The position numbers and the translations under genes were made by a program. DNA of 10,655 bases from JAWOJF01 sp046481785 (lineage in GTDB: Bacteria; Bacteroidota; Ignavibacteria; Ignavibacteriales; Ignavibacteriaceae), in assembly GCA_046481785.1 (NCBI GenBank), contig JAWOJF010000083.1, forward strand, positions 1 to 10,655, read 5' to 3'. Shown in pieces: positions 7,571-10,655 of the stretch. Each line of letters opens with the position of its first letter. Position 1 is the stretch's first letter. The notes under the pieces are model-generated. The model was given only the letters and a program-made list of their open reading frames with translations, was not told the origin of the DNA and made no database searches.

Positions 7571-10500
7571 TTATTTCTTCCGGATTGCACTTACAAGCTG
7601 ACTTTTATTCATCTTGCTTCTGCCTTCAATATTTTTTTGTCTGGCAATGTTATATAATTCATCACGGGTCCTGCTTTCAAGCCCCCGGTTAGGGTTCCCG
7701 GTACCTTGTGTTTTTTTATTTGGTGTTCTTCCTTTTTCTCTTCTCTTTTTGTTAACTGTTCTTGCGGCAATTTCTTTAGCACGTTTTGTTGATTTACCTC
7801 TTTTTTTTGAACTCTCCTTTATGTGTTCATACTGTCGTTCGTCTTTACTGCTCCATGATGACGGCATAATTTCCTCCCGTTAGTTTTGCCCAAACTAATA
7901 TATATAAGCAAAAATAAGTGTGACAAGAACATTATGCTACAATAATGAAATTCTAACGGAAGATATAGGAAGGAATAAATGGTTGTTTTTATTAAAAGCC
8001 CTTCCCCCGCAAAGCAAAATTCAAGCCCGCAGGGGGAAGAGCGTTAGGTTTTCTGAAAAAGAAATGAAAGCCTTTACGGATAGAACCGCATACCTAATGC
8101 TGCATCAACGCCCGAGCCGAAGTCAGGGACAATTCCAATAAGTGCTCCAATTTCAAAGAAAAATTCAAGCGGGGCTGTTTCGGGTATTACGTTTACTCCA
8201 AATACTCCACGGACACCAAGCCCTGAATCATCTCTTCGAAGGAAGCCATCGCTATCGCGGTACCAGAAACCTTTCCCTTCACCTATTCCAATTGCTGCTC
8301 CGGGACCGGCATACAATTTTGCTATACGGGAATTGAATGCATCAAAATGCCATAAGTAATCTACACCAATACGGGGGCTTCCGAAATATGATGCGCCCAC
8401 ATCAATAACAAATGCATTGTTGGGATAGGTCCAGAATTTCACTGTAGCGCCGGTAGGGTCTCCAAGAATAATTCCAAATCCGAAATCCTTTCCCCCGGGT
8501 GATTGTGCCTGAGTGAAACCGCTGCTTAATAATATTAATCCTAGAGTAAAGGTTAAAAGAACGTTTCTCATTATTTCTCCTTTTGTGATCTAAGTTGATG
8601 TAAAATAAGAACTTAGGAGACCAAATATTGAAATGATAAAACATATAAAAAATGTGTTGTGTCACAGTTAGTGATTGAAAATGCCGGTAAAGATTACAAT
8701 TTTATGTATATCTGCACCATTAGTTTGCATAATTGTTTTTAATTATTTAAAGTTATCTATCCCTTTCAATTAAAATTTAGGAGTAAAAAAATGAATACTC
8801 CGGACGAAGTATTATTGGCAGTTGATAAAAGAAAAGAGCTGTCAGACCGTAATTTATTACTAAAAAGGTTTCAGGCTGTAAGAGATTTTTCTTCAGCATT
8901 ATGTGAACCTCTTGTAACAGAAGATTACTGCATCCAGTCAATGCCGGATGTAAGTCCAACCAAATGGCATCTTGCACATACCAGTTGGTTCTATGAAGCA
9001 TTTGTGCTTAAAGAAGCCGATAAAAATTATAAATCACTGCACCCCCAGTATAATTATCTTTTTAATTCATACTATACATTGGTAGGAGAAAGATTTACCC
9101 GTGCAATAAGAGGCTTGTTATCACGCCCTACAGTAAAAGAGGTTTATGAATTCAGAGAATACGTAAATAAAAACATTACTGATTTTATTGAAAAAAGCAG
9201 CGAACAAGTTTATGAAAAATTTGCCCCGGTAATTGAAATTGGTATTAATCATGAACAGCAGCACCAGGAGTTAATAGTTACTGATATTAAACATGTGCTT
9301 TCCATAAATCCCTTATACCCGGTATATATCGAAAAATACCCGTCAATACCAAAGTATGCAGCACCGCTTCACTGGAAAGAATTTGAAGGGGGCATTTTTG
9401 AAATTGGCAATGATGGAAACGGATTTAATTATGATAATGAAACTCCCCGCCATAAAAAGTATCTTAATCCGTATGCACTGGCATCACGTTTAGTTATAAA
9501 TGAAGAATTTATAGAATTTATTGAAGATGATGGTTATAAAAGAGCTGACCTGTGGCTATCTGATGGATTTGCTGCTGTTGAAAATGAAAAGTGGGAAGCC
9601 CCCATGTACTGGAAAAAGCAGGACGGGAGCTGGTGGAATTTTACCTTAACAGGTTACCATAAAGTAGATTTAAAGGAACCTGTATGCCATGTAAGTTATT
9701 ATGAAGCTGATGCATTTGCACGGTGGAAAGGCTGCAGGCTTCCAACCGAAGAGGAATGGGAAATAGCTACCCGGGGATTACCGGTTAAAGGAAATTTTGT
9801 TGAGAATTGGAATTTCCATCCTGTTTCTTTATCTGAAAATGCAGACAAGGAACTTAACCAGGTATATGGTGATGTTTGGGAATGGACTATGAGTCCCTAT
9901 TCTCCTTATCCCGGTTATAAGCCGCTGCCCGGCGCACTTGGCGAATACAATGGAAAATTCATGAGCAGCCAGATGGTTCTGCGAGGCGGTTCATGTGCTA
10001 CTTCTATAAGTCATATTAGAAGTACTTACAGGAATTTTTTCCCGCCACATTCGCGCTGGCAGTTTATGGGAATAAGACTTGCTGCCGACCAAGCGGGTCT
10101 TTAGAATTTCATTTAATTAAATATAACTGAAAATAAATTTTAAAAAGCCCCTCCCTATGGGAAGCCTGCCTGTCCGGCAGGCAGGGGTTTAGGATAGGTT
10201 ATGACTATAAAAACAGAAGAAATTATACGGGAAGATATTCTTTCTGAAGTAACGGAGGGATTAAACAAACCTCAAAAGCAGTTGCCCAGCAAACTGTTTT
10301 ACGATGAGTATGGCTCTCAATTGTTTAATGAGATATGTGAACTGGATGAATATTATCCGACAAGAACGGAAATCCGGATAATGCAGGATAATATTAAAGA
10401 GATTTCAGCACTGCTTGGGGAGGGTACATTATTGGTTGAGCTTGGCAGCGGCAGCAGCATAAAAATCCGCCTGCTTCTTGATAATATACCCGGGCTTGCG

Positions 10501-10655
10501 GGTTATGTACCTGTAGATATTTCAACGGAACATCTTGTACAATCTGCAAATGAACTGAAGGAATTATATCCGCATATCGATATTTTTCCCCTGGCTGCGG
10601 ATTACACAAAAGAATTCGAACTCCCCAAAATAGATAAATACTATGATCACAAGGC

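Overview
The window is AT-rich bacterial DNA with short, mostly single-gene transcription units separated by unusually long, repeat-filled spacers. The proteins (a Rieske/AIF-type reductase, a lipoprotein Cu,Zn superoxide dismutase, an HPF-like protein fused to a cold-shock domain, EgtB next to EgtD) and the style of the spacers (ATTAACCCC hairpins, GTCCC...GGGAC hairpins, CCTGCC...GGCAGG hairpins, CTCTGTGGAACTCTGTG-type repeats) suggest the Bacteroidota/Chlorobi/Ignavibacteria assemblage. That placement is inference; no rRNA or other phylogenetic marker is present.

Layout. 1-356 is a non-coding block with hairpins and a predicted branched RNA/DNA fold. Genes on the minus strand from 5884 down to 357 are, in transcription order: an HPF-like/cold-shock fusion, a DJ-1/PfpI protein overlapping sodC by 4 bp, a Rieske-ferredoxin reductase fusion, and a LOG-family Rossmann protein. 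Divergent from the HPF gene, on the plus strand, is a thioredoxin-reductase-like flavoprotein (6035-6934). After a 636-bp repeat island come two minus-strand genes, a small basic Rho_N-domain protein and an exported putative beta-barrel protein. The plus strand then carries egtB and the first half of egtD, which runs off the right edge.

Functional theme. Several genes fit defence against oxidants: ergothioneine synthesis (EgtB, EgtD), SodC in the envelope, DJ-1/PfpI, and two NAD(P)H/FAD oxidoreductases. Apart from pfpI-sodC and egtB-egtD the genes are not in one operon, so this is a neighbourhood of related functions, not a demonstrated system.

The spacers are the most unusual part. A 251-bp element at 7304-7554 has perfect 17-bp terminal inverted repeats and a TTCA duplication, and sits in the loop of an older hairpin repeat. 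A second copy lies in inverted orientation at 4998-5177, and related termini plus a fragment lie at 3656-3819. Three copies of a nested AAAGATGACATCTTT-type palindrome each lie downstream of a minus-strand gene. No transposase gene, tRNA, rRNA or CRISPR array is visible.
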